In this document: in pieces, positions 11,940 to 24,092 of the stretch
Layout: each line of letters begins with the position of its first letter
How positions within the stretch are numbered: position 1 is the stretch's first letter
DNA from: Dendrophyllia cribrosa
Lineage: Eukaryota; Cnidaria; Anthozoa; Scleractinia; Dendrophylliidae
Assembly: GCA_024195265.1 (NCBI GenBank)
Contig: JAJLRJ010000005.1
Location: 16,880,536 to 16,944,535, forward strand
DNA: 64,000 bases
Direction: 5' to 3'
The notes under the pieces: generated by a model
The model's input: the letters and a program-made list of their open reading frames with translations, nothing else
Databases searched by the model: none
Told to the model about the DNA's origin: nothing
Position numbers and translations under genes: made by a program

Positions 11940-13286
11940 GGGAGTATCTAATTTTCGCGGGTCGCGGGTAAATTGTCGCGGGTCGCGGGTAAATTGTCGC
12001 GGGTAAGTTGTCGCGGGTAAATGTCGCGGATCGCGGGTAAGTTGTCGCGGATCGCGGGTAAATTGTCGCGGGTCGCGGGTAAATTGTCGCGAGTTGTAGG
12101 TGAAAAACTAATTATCACTAAGCGCTGCTTACGAAGAATTCCTTACACAGGTGTTTCGTCTAGGTGTTTCGTCTAGGTGTTTTCGTCTAAGCGGTCCCTA
12201 GCGTACGTAGCCCTTTATGCTCTCTCGCCCCAGGAAACCACTGCTACGCATGCAGGCTAAGCGTTCCCAGGATGTCCCATCGGCTGAACTATTCATCAGA
12301 CTAAAGTGGGTGGCAATCAATCAAAGTATTGATTACTTTACTATACTCCAATGATAAAAATGTACAAAATGATGTACAAAATAATTTAGAAACCTAACAC
12401 TAATTGCCTTGGTTTAGATGACCATTTTTATAAAATACACGCGCCGTGTTAAAAGTCAACGTTGAATGAAAACTAACGCTCGCATTTAAGAAAGCACCTT
12501 TGAACACAACGTATGCCCACTTACAAGATACAAAACTGAAAACCCAACGAAATGGAACTGTTGTGGATTCGAGAGCGGGGTTGGTGTTTGCCCGAATAAC
12601 GTTTTAAAAACAGTACAGATAAAGCTAACGGGGTAAATTCCAGCCAAGTTTTCGGTTAACAAGTTCGAGTTAACGGGCTACTTTATTGGTAAGCCATCCT
12701 CTTTTAACTTATTTATCGTGGATTCAGTTACTGACAATTTGTCAACCACAATGCTACTGGGGGGTTGTAAATTAGTCTAAGATGGTATGCTGTTGACACA
12801 AGTCACGCTCGGGCAAAAGTAAAACATAGTTTCGGTGACAAAATTTTGACCGTATGGGACGTACAACCCTTTAACACTAATTGTTAACTCTCCCTCATTT
12901 TGCAAATTTCTGCAGGCTCGACATCTTGGGACAATTCCCCTTTTCTTTTCCTTTTTTTCCAAAGTCCAAATTTTGGCGTGCTGGTTTCTGGCGTCTTTTC
13001 TCAAGAGATCTTCTACTATTTCTTTCCTGGATCTTGGCGGGGTTGTATTTTTATAAAGGAGATGCTCCGGGATAACCGTTGGTGTGTTACCCAACACTAA
13101 CAAGACTTCGCCGTTGGTTAGGGAGAGCTGTTGTAGAAGATGACTGTTCTCTGGCACTTTACAAACATTTAGCATTACCCATATGATGTGTTTACATAGT
13201 TCTTTACCAGAATTTGTTTAAAAATCTTCAATTTACCCGCGACCCGCGACAATTTACCCGCGACCCGCGAAAATTAGATACTCCCC
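11940..13286. mobile_element. Non-autonomous transposon, 8-bp TSD TTAAGCTT
   Basis: Inverted termini GGGAGTATCTAATTTTCGCG run for more than 50 bp into tandem copies of TCGCGGGTAAATTG (about ten at the left end, two at the right, inverted). TTAAGCTT is duplicated at 11932-11939 and 13287-13294. An 8-bp duplication fits hAT-type mobilisation, though the terminal bases are not the usual hAT CAGGG. The interior carries a minus-strand ORF, not a transposase. Confidence 0.75.
12777..13175 (-). CDS. Cysteine-containing ORF inside the transposon
   Basis: A 132-codon frame starting at ATG 13175. Residues about 50-75 are very basic (RSRKEIVEDLLRKDARNQ). Two cysteine pairs follow (PRCRAC near residue 86 and FCPSVTC near 122), which could bind zinc. 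The even composition suggests true coding ancestry. It may be a captured host exon, or the DNA-binding remnant of a transposon protein. Not recognised. Confidence 0.35.
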   Translation of the reverse strand: MLNVCKVPENSHLLQQLSLTNGEVLLVLGNTPTVIPEHLLYKNTTPPRSRKEIVEDLLRKDARNQHAKIWTLEKKEKKRGIVPRCRACRNLQNEGELTISVKGLYVPYGQNFVTETMFYFCPSVTCVNSIPS

Positions 13287-13639
13287 TTAAGCTTACATTA
13301 GACAATTGCCGATAAAAGCCGTCTGCAAGTTGTTTTGCAGCTTTATGTTTTTCGCCGAGAGGTTTTCTTACGAAAAACGGTATTTTTTTGTTAATGCTGA
13401 ATTTTAATCTTGTTTAACTGCAAAAACCGTGGACGAAGATCTTGCTGGTTTTTCGTTGGATCTCACAGGAGGAGACCTAAAAGCTAAATGAATCAATATA
13501 CTAACGAGAAGTCCAAGGACTACTGCAAAGCTGATACAACGAGTAAATATATTTCAAACAATATTTCGGCTAGCCAGACCAGCCTTCTTCAGGTTATAAG
13601 ATGTTACATATTATGTTTAATAATTATTTTTAGAGTCTG

Positions 13640-14310
13640 CCGAATTGCTGGACCTTTTACATATTTAATTTTACCAAATGTTGATGCGAAGATAGCCTCG
13701 AAAGCTGTTACAGAAAGAATGAAACATCTTTTGCCTGAATTAATTCACAATAGTCAATGAGGCCCAGGGGAGGGGGGTACTCCCATATATGAGCTATATG
13801 GGTATGTGCCGCTGTGAAAGGTATGGTTTTCAGGCCGTTTAGTCTGGGATAGGGTATAGTAATCAGACATTTTTGGTCTAGAATAGGGCATCATTTTCCA
13901 TGAAACTGATCAGCTGCGTGACGAATTTAGCCTAGACAAGGTTTACTGGCAAATGGCATTTAAAAATCGGTACGGCGGGCAGTATGGCATTTTTACTGAC
14001 CCCTGTTAACTAATTACTGTGATAGTGAACAAGTTTCTGAAAAATAGTGAGTCTGGAAAAGGTCTAGGATAGGGTAGGGTTTTTTGGTGTTTAGTCTAGA
14101 ATAGGGTTGGAAAATTCAGCTAAAATGGTCTAGTATAGGTTAAGGGTGTCAGAGTCCCAGCGGCACATCCCCACCCAAAAATTTGCAGAGTACCCCCCCC
14201 CCCCCCCCCCCGGGCAATGAGGATACATTCCAGGCAGACATATTGGTGAAAATATACGCTCAATTCTCGACATAATGGACTGTACAGATTAATGACAAAA
14301 TGTGGACTTC
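13640..14310 (+). pseudogene. L1-like reverse transcriptase fragment split by a MITE
   Basis: The frame before 13760 reads LPNVDAKIASKAVTERMKHL then LPELIHNSQ, the conserved fingers region of L1-like non-LTR reverse transcriptases (RPISLLNxDxKIxSK...LP.LI...Q). After the MITE at 13763-14214 the same frame resumes with YIPGRHIGENI, the next conserved block. A TGA inside the duplicated target and later stops show it is dead. The upstream part, with the catalytic domain further on, is missing. Confidence 0.7.
13763..14214. mobile_element. hAT-like MITE, TSD CAATGAGG
   Basis: Imperfect inverted ends with G-rich/C-rich tips and GGGTATGTGCCGCTG against its complement. CAATGAGG is duplicated at 13755-13762 and 14215-14222. 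It is inserted in the reverse transcriptase fragment. Confidence 0.75.
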
Positions 14311-14918
14311 TGGAAAGAGAGCTTGCGGATGATTAGAAAATTCTCTGGAATAAGTGGGTAAATGGCAAGAAACCGTATACGAGAATCCCACTGGACCCTT
14401 GAGGATCTACTGAGCATGCCGTATAACTTAAAAAAAAAAGAAACTTCACATACGGAGACTTTGTGGAAGTGTTATACCCGGCTCCTGACCCCGGGGATTT
14501 GCCAATTTTTTTCACTTGACTGACTTGAGGTTCTATCCTGTCTATTCCCCACCCCCGCTCACACAGAAAGAGACAATTTCCCACCCCCGTGACTCTTACA
14601 GACAGTGAAGCATTTACACGCACTTATGTCCAAGTCCTTGTCAAGATATATTTATTTTTCTTTGTCATGAACGCAAATAAAAGGGTCAAAGATCTTCATC
14701 TTTCCATGCACGATGTCACGTAGAAATCTAAGAACAGAGCTAAGAACCCCAAAGCATATGCCTTTAATAAAACTAAATGAAAGCTTTAAGTATAAGCTTA
14801 AATCTATTCTTAGTAACTCATGATTTACTTACGTCAAAGCAAATTCTGGAATATTTTAATATTACTGACAATCCCACCGCCTGCATCAAATCGACATAAA
14901 TAAAATATATTCTTGGCT
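14311..14918. other. Intergenic, nothing recognised
   Basis: No supported gene; frames present are short and uneven. Confidence 0.35.
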
Positions 14919-15125
14919 TGAACTTACGTCATATCAAAATTCAGAAGCATTAAAAAACGGATTTCGATTCCAAAATTTTATGGAATTGTAGCGAGTTTAA
15001 AACTACACATCTGGACCAAATTTTGAAGCGCCAGAGCATTTTGTTCAAGAGTTCTAGGCGAACGAGTTTTAGACATTTTTAGTGAAAATGTATGGAGCGG
15101 CCATCTTGGTGTACCACTTTAGTAC
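14919..15125 (+). repeat. Dispersed repeat, partner of 18297-18505
   Basis: Shares with 18297-18505, in the same direction, the blocks ACTTACGTCATATCAAAATT, AAAACTACACATCTGG and TGTATGGAGCGGCCATCTTG. Type of element not known. Confidence 0.7.
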
Positions 15126-15465
15126 ACCCACATGGGCGGGATTGGGCACTGCTGGAATTCACTGATGCATTGCCGAACTAACAGAACCAAGTTCGCACCA
15201 AAATTGCAAACGTTTCGAAGATATTGGAATTTCCCAACGAATTACGCAACACGTCTTCATTCTCTGCGAGCAGAGATTATTTTTGCCACCCTAGGTACGT
15301 AGCCTGCGCGCGCGCAGATGGCTCCTACATTGTGTCCTATTTCCTTTGCTTTTTCCGCGTAAAGCAAATGAAATAGCGTCTGCACACAGGCGAAAAGTAA
15401 TATACTTTGCATAATGCATTAGTTTCCTTGTCAGGCTTCTTATAAATTTAGTTCAGTGTAACTAA

Positions 15466-15702
15466 GGCCCCGTTTACACGGGTCCGGACAAATTTTTGCA
15501 CGGACAAAAACTTGCACGGTTCCACCTTGCGTTTACACGTGACCGGCGGAACTGGACGAATTCTTGAACGGATAAGTGTGCAAGTTTCCGTGTAAACACC
15601 ACTGCAATCTGTAACAGAATTTGCACGGATCCATGTAAACACGTGGTCTAGGAACAAAATTCGTCCGTGCAAAAATTTGTCCGGACCCGTGTAAACGGGG
15701 CC
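15466..15702. mobile_element. MITE, TSD TAA
   Basis: Inverted ends GGCCCCGTTTACACGGGTCC extend for about 40 bp. TAA is duplicated at 15463-15465 and 15703-15705. A 3-bp TAA duplication is typical of PIF/Harbinger mobilisation. Confidence 0.8.
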
Positions 15703-16275
15703 TAAGTATCAGGCATTAACTGGACCCACAGATATTGTTTTTAGACATTTTTTTTTTAGTTTCAGTAGTGACTATTTAAATATTTTGGACAAACCTTCGG
15801 ACATGGTCTAATCACAGCTCAGCTACCTTTTTAAACGGTTTTATTTTAGGTTACCGGTGGTTACATATTGACGTTTTAGTCATCATTAGCGTTGTTCCAG
15901 AGTATAGATCTTGATACTGGTTTCCTATAATACAACGTAAATGAGTTTAAAACTATAATAGTCGCACAGGCGTGCGTGGGTGGGTCGTGGGTTTTTGCTC
16001 AGAGTTAATAAGGAATGCCAGATGACAAGCACTTAATTTTATTATTTTTGTTTTGCGGAGTTCCGTATTATGTTCATCCAGCAGTTCTTGTTTTATCCTA
16101 CTCTCAACTTGCAGGCTAAAGATATAACAAGATATAACGGTCCACGGCTTAATCGAGTGAAAAACAATTAATCCATAATCGAATTTTGCCAGACATCCAA
16201 AAAAACGAGCCTCCAGTGTCGTCAAAAGTGTTAGTAAACGTTAATGGAATAATTGCAAAAACTTTGCATTTTTAA

Positions 16276-16812
16276 TCACAGTATCTTCTTAAACCCTAGA
16301 AAAACGTTACGAAATAAGGTTCCTTCTAATGTACCTCCATATCCACAAATAAATTCCCTCCTGATTACCTCTTCCGCTTCCTTACAACTGACAGTAACAG
16401 GGAAGTAAGATCCTAAGCAAACTCTCGATGCCCGATAAAACGTGTATCGACAACTGAAGTCGTTTTGCAAGCTCTTGTTGTCGGTTTGGAGATTGATAAT
16501 CGATCTGCTCCAGAAAATGGCCATAATTGGTAAGCGTAATGAGATAGACCGCTTAGTATGATCGTTTGAAAGAGGCCCAACTCGACCACATGGTCGACAA
16601 AATCGTTCGGTCTTTTATATAAACTAAAATGGTGTGAAACATAACAACAAGGACGATGTTATAGTTATTGTATGTAGTAGTCCACAGCTCATTGGAAGAC
16701 CATTTTTGTAATGAATGTGATCCCGTGTTTTAAAGATGATGATGATGATGAACAACGTAAATAAACAACTTAGGATGGAAGCAAGAAGGACTAGAACCGT
16801 TTTCACTGCCAA
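16276..16812 (-). CDS. Possible membrane-anchored protein exons
   Basis: A frame starting at ATG 16812 opens with a strong hydrophobic segment (LVLLASILSCLFTLFIIIII, about residues 7-26) followed by KTRD, as in a signal anchor. A second frame (16524-16276) with four cysteines could be a later exon after an AG at about 16509. No family recognised, and the join is not certain. Confidence 0.2.
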
Positions 16813-17537
16813 ATAGTTGACTTTCTTAAACAGAAATTTCGAATTGCTTTTACCAAAGGGCCTTTGAAAGCAGCATAAAAAAGATATGTTGTTAAAATGT
16901 TAATATCGATACACGATCACGCACGACCCACGACCAACGACGCACGACCCACGCACGCACGCCATTTAGACAATCTCTGGTCGCACAGGTAAAGATTAAA
17001 ATAACTATTAACGTGTTATATTCTATTCACTCATACCAGTTTTAAAACGCTAACCCTGACAAACACTGATTTCAGCAAATCTATTTTTTTAAAATTCCGG
17101 ATCAAACACCTAGTTTTCTTTCAACAGGTACAAAGTTTCAACTTTAAAATAAAGTTAAAAACTCTTACAAACTACACTGATTCGCTAAATGTCTGATTCA
17201 TGGAGGTACTCCCCCCTCCCCACCCATTAATGTTAAAAAAAAAAAATCAATTTTTATTCTGGGACCTTATTAGCAAGCCTGGATCAGTGCTTACATGCCT
17301 ATATCTAAAACCAGAATAAAATTATGAAAAAGTTATAGTTAACTTTTGTTTTGCTACCTCTAAAAGCAAATGGAATCACACCAACAGCTTTTCTTACATT
17401 AATATGGCATTCTCATGTCACCTTTGATTTGAATTTCTATTCCCTCCATAAATCCCATTTAATTCTTTCCACAAGCTCCTGTTACATTAACATGACATTC
17501 CCCCACCACCTTTTGAAAATTTCTGTTTCCTCAAGAA

Positions 17538-18231
17538 TTAGTGTCGTTTCGATAAATCCCTATTGCATTCTGGTCTTCGACCGAAAATGTGTACTTTATG
17601 TTTTACTTCCATGTAAACGTTTTTTATACGTTCGTTGTCACCCGACATTCTAGCCTCTTTACATTTGACACAAATTTCAGCAAATTCTTTAAAAAGAGTT
17701 GAACATTGATTCCAATATCTTTCCAGAGCAGCATTCATTTCTTTGTTCTCTTCAGAAGAGGCATCCACGTTATCTAGAATAAGCTGGTTGACAGGGCAGA
17801 ACTCAGCACAATTAGCCAAAATTGTTTCTGTTCCTCCCGATTCCACAGTTATGAAGCCCGATAAATCCTTGAAAATTTCTGCACAGTTTTGGCAAGGATC
17901 TTTTTTGGTTTTATAACCTGCTGTGGAAAATGCAGAAGACTTCCAATTCTTACTATCTTTGGCTAGAGGCTTAAAAAATATTATCGCCTTCTGGAGGCTC
18001 TGTTTAAATTGAGAAATCCTGTTGTACAAATAAAGAGGCCTCAAGAAACTATTCACAGCTATTGATGATCCAATAAAGTATTGGCCATCACGTGACACTG
18101 TTGCCAAAACATGAGGCCTAAATCTGTTATTCTTATCAAGCAAGTTAAACCAATATTTTGCTATTGTCATTACTGCGTTGGCATGACCTTCACTGCCCCT
18201 TGGATGCTCAGAGGTTTTCAAGTCACTAAAC
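17538..18231 (-). CDS. Cysteine-rich exon with PCxxC and CAE motifs
   Basis: The terminal exon begins after the acceptor CTTTTATCTTTCAG (exon start 18231) and runs about 230 codons to a TAA at 17538; earlier exons would lie above 18245. The protein reads GHANAVMTIAKYWFN, then LATVSRDGQYFIGSS (a beta-hairpin-like stretch), KKDPCQNCAEIF near residue 110, ANCAEFCPVNQLI near 137, and a helical C-terminus with CVKCKEA. PCxxC and CAE resemble the zinc ligands of the cytidine-deaminase fold but appear in the reverse of the usual order. I do not recognise the family. The frame is intact. Confidence 0.5.
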
Positions 18232-18296
18232 TGAAAGATAAAAAGAAGAGGTTAAAGTCACAGTTGATTTCTAGGAGGGCAGAATTGGGGTTTTCA

Positions 18297-18505
18297 ACTT
18301 ACGTCATATCAAAATTCAGAAGCCTTAAACAACAGATTTGGATTCCAAAATGTTTATATAATTGTAGAGAGTTTTAAAACTACACATCTGGGTCAAATTT
18401 TGAAGCACAAGAGGATTTCGTTCAAGAGTTATAGGCGAATGAGTATTAGACATTTTTAGTAAGAAATGTATGGAGCGGCCATCTTGGTGCCCCACTCAGG
18501 GACAC
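18297..18505 (+). repeat. Dispersed repeat, partner of 14919-15125
   Basis: Second copy of the roughly 210-bp repeat. It lies in the presumed intron upstream of the 17538-18231 exon. Confidence 0.7.
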
Positions 18506-18581
18506 CAACATGGCGACCAAAAATTCATTAATTACACCAAAAATAAAATAAAAAATATTGTATTCACTATAAGTTCCATTA

Positions 18582-20210
18582 CAGTGCGGCGCCCAAAAGT
18601 GTGACCACTTTTAATTAATTCGCATTCTTTCGTGCAATTATCCAATCAAATGAGAGCACTTTTAATTTATGCGCATTCTTTCGTGCAATAGCCAATAAGA
18701 ATTCAGAAGCCGAACAAGACTGAACCAAAACAACTCAAATGAACAAAGCGATGATGCGGGAACGTAAAAAACATCTTTTTCAAGAATGCTTCAGGGCCTT
18801 TACCTTTAACGATCTTTCAAGTCAAGTTTTCCGTTTGTAACTTTGAAATTCTACGCTAGACTAAATTTGTAACTCTAAAATGGGGATTGTTGCGGGAAAA
18901 TCGTGCGCTTCGACATCCGCTCACCGCGATTTTGTTATGAAGAATTTCATGCCACTGCTCAGATCAGATGGTCGACGATAAAGCTGAATAAAGTAAGTCC
19001 TACAGCCGATATAACCATGTCTTTGCTTATTTCCACATGAAATTTATATTATGGGGCCTTTTGTTTATATTTTTACGGCCGTTTATAGATCGAAGTGACA
19101 AAATTGACCGTGCTGACAGATGCGGTTCACCGCAGCGACTTCAAATTGTCGCTCAAAATATCAGGTGTGTTTTTCCCTGAACAAAATCCCTAAACGAAAT
19201 AGAAACCTTAACTCAGTGTACCCGGGCTAGTCGATATTCGGTGAGTCTCAGTGGTGGATAATTGTTACGTACAGTACAAATCTATTCCAACTCAGCACGA
19301 GCGAAATAACAAGTTCAGGGCATTTCCCGAGAATCTGACTCTGCTGACTCTACTAATTTGGCAATAGCTATTGAAATCATAAAGTTCTCAGTTTTCTGAG
19401 GGCTTATAAATTTTGTTTTTAGTCATGACAGATAGCATTTGTAACTTCCGAACATGAAAAGATATATGATCCATGTCCACGTCTGTGAAACCTGGCGAAG
19501 CATCAGGCGTGGAGTTGTGTTTGTGGATAGCTTTTTATTAAAGAGTGGGATCTGGTCGCAAATGGGCATTTTGCAAAAACTTCCTAGCTTGCTGCAACAG
19601 CATGATCCTCAATGAAGGATGAGAAAAGTTTCTTTTTATTTGACGCAGGATTTGAAGAACATTGTTTTGGAATAGCGAAACACCGAGTGTTATGAATCAG
19701 CTCTAATTCAGTGGTTGTAACTACGCCGAGATCACGCGGCGGTTTCGCTTTACCATACAGAAAAATAGCCAAACATACGCAACATGAATGGAACATAAAT
19801 ACACAATTACCTCAGGATAGCTTTGAATTATTACAACAATGATACTTGTAGGAGAAATAAATATTTCCAATTATGTTCTTCTGGCCGTGGAAAATGCGTT
19901 CTTGCTATTAAATTGATGCCCGGCCGAACGTTTACCGTTTACTACAGCAGGTAAGCCGATGTCGATTTGCCAAAATTTGACCTTGGACATTTTGCACTTC
20001 GATGTTATTTTCGAGGCCAAAAACGCCAAAGTTCAGCTGGAAAAGCGTCCAAAAATGGTATTCATGAAAGAGCAATTTTGCTTTCGTAACATGTTGCCTT
20101 GATTTTGTTCTTGCGGTTGGCTGTATAAACTATCTTCACCTTCTGATTGGATAATCGGTACGAAAGAATGCGAATTAATTAAAGTGGTCACACTTTTGGG
20201 CGCCGCACTG
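18582..20210. mobile_element. 1.6-kb Tc1/mariner-like element, non-autonomous
   Basis: Inverted ends CAGTGCGGCGCCCAAAAGTG extend for about 50 bp through AATTCGCATTCTTTCGT. TA flanks both sides (18580-18581 and 20211-20212). No transposase frame is visible in the interior. Confidence 0.8.
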
Positions 20211-20212
20211 TA

Positions 20213-22087
20213 AATCAGCTTATAAGTATTTATAATGCAAAAATAACTTCCAACTGGTTCAATTTTGTTTATTTTCACGGCTTATCTGAAATGGCGTGAC
20301 GAATTGCGTGACACATTAAAAACCGGAAGCAATACATTTTGTGAACTATTATCACACTGGTATCCACATACCATGTGTAGGACGTCAGGAGCTTATTACC
20401 CCTGAGGACGTATACTTTAGATTTTTGAATTTTTATGACGTCTTGTGCAAACCCCAAATAAGCATAGCACTTTATGTGACACTTCCGGTCCAATAATTAT
20501 TATGTACTTATTACTTGGGCGTGGCGACCAAGTATAAAAATGCAGTTTGGTCGTACACAAATGTGCAGTATTGCGCAACTCTGGGGACTGGCGGGAATAT
20601 GGGCTTGTTCAAACCTTCACCGCGGTCAAACGTTCGAGGCGTTTTTCGTTTTGTTTAGTGCGATTTCATTTAATATTAAGTGGAAACGTGGGCAAGGATG
20701 TATAAAATAATTAGTTTATGTTACTTTCTTTTTATCTTTCTCAAAATAATAAGCTTCTTTTCATTGAAAAATGATCAAACGTGCCTGAGCAAAATTGTGC
20801 GGTTCATAGTTTTCAAACGCTTAGAACTTTTTTAGTAAACTTTCAAACCGATTAGTGAATTGACAGTGTATTGTTAATCTATTAAACTTTTAACAATGAA
20901 AATGACAACCTTAACTTTGAAGTACTTTGGTTAACTTTTGCAAATTTCTCTCGTTTGACCGCGGTGGAGTTCAAACCTGTTGTTTGTCGATGCGAGGCGA
21001 ACGTGACAAAGTGCGAGATGTGTTTTCTCTGTTGCATCTAACAGTTTCATATTCAATATGGGTAGGGAAATTACTCAAGAAGTCACTGCGAAAGTGTTTG
21101 ACACTCTCGCCATTAATTCTACGATACCTTCGAATTCAGGACGGAAACCCGCTAAAACATACGTAAAACATCAGAAACATTAACGAGCATGAATAAGACT
21201 GAGACGAATACTCTGCGCCATAGCGCTTGTTTAACAAGAAGTTAACAGTGGACAGCGAAGGAAGAAATATAAGCGTGGAAGGAATCCCAATTAATTTCAC
21301 TTCTTTCGGATTTTTGCCTTTCATGAATTTTTATTTCGTGAAGTTGAAGGAACAGAACAGCCAACTGAAACTACGGGTGCAAAAATTCATCGCCTTCAGA
21401 GAAGATGTAAACAATGCACGTGTCTTGCGAGTTTCGCTGGCGCTAGTGAATGTTTCTCGGGCGAAAATAACCTTAAAGCGATCACTTTTTCATTTAATTT
21501 TCTTTTGTGTTTCGGATACAGAGGAATAAAAACTAGATATATTTTTGTGTGTCTGATTGCGAGATGTTTTATGGAATCTCTGCGTTATGCGTTACTGGAA
21601 AGGTTTCAAATTACTTTTGACATTATGCAAATTGCAACATTTTTACCTCAACTGAAATAATATATTTCAAAGGGCTAAATTTGTTTTTCTCCTCCTAAAT
21701 TATCACTTCTGTCGTTAACTTTGATTAAATTTATAAGTTTCATTCAAAATTTATTATGCCGGGAATAGTTCCAGCAAAACGAAAAGTTGTTTTGACCCCG
21801 GAACCGGACCACGCAAACTAGTAAACTGAAAGATTCGTGGCTTCAAAAGGGCAACTTTGTAGCTACATCTGCATTCACTTCAAAAGTGTCGAAAACACAG
21901 ACCAGCTAGTAACAAGATTTAGCTAAAACCAATAACAACCATCGGGGAAACTCTGATATACGGCCTTTTTTTTTTTCAACGGTAAGTACAAAGTAGGCAT
22001 CGATTTGTATTTTTCAGTACTCTGGTACTCTAGTCTTTTGACACAGTGGACACGCTATTTTATAATTTGCGTGCGATCTCGCACGCT
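20213..22087. other. Intergenic, nothing certain
   Basis: Contains several short frames, the longest at 21227-21529 plus, without splice context or recognisable motif. No repeat boundary supported. Confidence 0.35.
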
Positions 22088-22205
22088 AAAGCCCGGTCCT
22101 CACTTGCGACGCAAGCATAAGCATAAGCATAAGCATAAGAATATCAAACCTTGCGTTCTTCTTATGCTTATGCTTATGTCGCTGTTAATTCCAGTGAGGA
22201 CATGG
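22088..22205. repeat. Small palindromic repeat with AAGCAT units
   Basis: AAGCATAAGCATAAGCATAAG is answered by CTTATGCTTATGCTTATG 40 bp later. Outer arms GTCCTCACT and AGTGAGGAC are also inverted. Probably a MITE remnant. Confidence 0.5.
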
Positions 22206-22239
22206 TTGGTATTTGCAAGGTTTTGATATTCTTATTCTA

Positions 22240-22867
22240 ATAAATTTTTGAAAGCCCTAAATTTACAGGTAATGAAAAAAATACATGTAATCGGATTCAG
22301 GAGATTCTGCTTTTATAATGTCAAAACTGTGGTATTGAGTGCTATAAATTGGTGAAACATTTTAAAGATAAATATTGCGTGACGCATCATGAAAAAAAAC
22401 CCCGTGATTTCAAAACCAAATAGAAATGAAATTTTTCTATAAAGCTAGTTCCTTAAATAACTGCTTTGATTTTGCCAAGTATTAGTTTTTTCCAGGCTTC
22501 ACAGCTTCTTCAAAGTGTTGTCGCAAATAGAGCGTTTTCACTTGACGTCATAGCCGCCATATTGGTGTTCCCGTACAAAAGAATTTTAATTAACTTCCTT
22601 TGTTAGGAACACCAACATGGCTGCCATGGCCTTTGTCATTTGAGTCCCACGGGACTGAGTGAAAACGCTCTATACACTTCGTTTCATGCAAATTTCGTGT
22701 GAAATGTAACTCGATCGCGCGCTGTTTTCTCATGATCATGAATCCAAAATATTTGTTCTAAAGGTTAAAAGAAAATGTCTTTCCCTTAAATAAAAGAGTT
22801 AAACGCTTATCAGAATTCAGTGATTTTCTGCTTCCGGAAGGCTTGGCGATTTATTTATCCTAAACAG
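22240..22867 (+). repeat. Segmental duplicate, copy A (partner 23668-24092)
   Basis: Shares long blocks with 23668-24092, including GCCCTAAATTTACAGGTAAT, AAATATTGCGTGACGCATCA and CAGAATTCAGTGATTTTCTG. This copy is longer because of a TA MITE at 22530-22670 and extra sequence around it. Confidence 0.75.
22530..22670. mobile_element. 141-bp TA MITE
   Basis: Inverted ends GAGCGTTTTCACT, flanked by TA (22528-22529, 22671-22672). An internal inverted GTGTTCC/GGAACAC pair is also present. Absent from the duplicate at 23668, which gives a natural empty site. Confidence 0.75.
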
Positions 22868-23560
22868 CGGTATACATCTCGGAATCCCTTACACCTACCA
22901 AGAAGAAACTCTTTGGGAAAGTAAACAAGGTGAAGAAACGCTTAAAATGGAAGTTCATTTGGACTTATAATGGCAGGATCCTCATCAAAGAGGCTGAGAC
23001 TAAGCAAACATATGCATTCGACACTGAGGAAGACCTTATCAAGTTTGAAAATGAACACCAATAAATCAATGACACTAGTGTTCATAATTGGGCGTACATT
23101 CATAGGCTTCAATATTAGGAAGGTATTTGGAGGAGCTCCAGAACCAGTAGGTGTAACTATTTATTTAATACTAACTACAATTTTAACTTTATATTTGTTT
23201 ACCTCACTTATACGGAAACATTTCTTCTGAATGAATCAAATCAAAACATTCCTTTGTGAACTACCATTTAATGATTTAGACGACCAGGAGTTCCTGAAAA
23301 TAACTGGGGGATCGGTCCATGTGTCAACACATACCCTACTTGAATCCAAAGATCTTTACCAAGACTTTATTAAAAGCACAGAAAGAGAATCTGACTCGCA
23401 AGACAATCCAAATGAGAATTATATTGAATCAAAATATTATACTATTAAACTGGGAATATTTTTAATGCGGCAAATAAGCAACGAGGATTTTCATTGATGA
23501 TGGTAACATGCGCAGCCTATCAAAAAAATAGGCAGTCTATGACTGCATGTAGCTTACTGC
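22868..23560 (+). pseudogene. CR1/L2-like LINE: ORF1 end and ORF2 start
   Basis: The first 190 bp read VYISESLTPTKKKLFGKVNK and KFIWTYNGRILIKE, the C-terminal domain of ORF1 proteins of CR1-like LINEs, ending in a stop near 23062. Further on, ESKYYTIK and, one frame away, GIFNAANKQRGFSLM match the usual start of the endonuclease ORF2. Frameshifts near 23480 and the missing endonuclease and reverse transcriptase show a dead fragment. Confidence 0.55.
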
Positions 23561-23667
23561 GCCTGTTATTACTTAGATTATCGTACTGTAGGATTTCCTG
23601 GCCCGCTAGCCCCCCCTCTCCGTGCCCCCTGGATTTCCAAGCTGAGAGACCCCCCTCTCCTGCCCGG

Positions 23668-24092
23668 ATTTGCAATAAATTTTTGGAAGCCCTAAATTTA
23701 CAGGTAATGAAAAAAAAAATACATGTAATCGCATTCAGGAGATTTTGTTTTTATCATTTTCAAAAGCGTGGTGACGAGTGCTATAAATTGGTGAAACATT
23801 ATAAAAATAAATATTGCGTGACGCATCATGACCCCCCCCCCCACCCCCCCCCCCCCCCCCCGTGATTTCAAGACTAAATCAAAGTGAAATTTTTCTAGTT
23901 CCTAATAACTGCTTTGATTTTGCCATGTATTAGTTTTTCCCGGCTTCATAGTTTTTTCAAAGTGTTGTCGCAAATACACAATATTTCCTTGAATGAAAAT
24001 GTCTTTCCCTTGAATAAAAGAGTTAAACGCTTATCAGAATTCAGTGATTTTCTGCTTCCGGAAGGCTTAGCGATTTGTTTATCCTAATTGCA
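23668..24092 (+). repeat. Segmental duplicate, copy B
   Basis: Partner of 22240-22867, without the MITE but with a C-homopolymer tract (23830-23861) where copy A has an A run. Confidence 0.75.
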
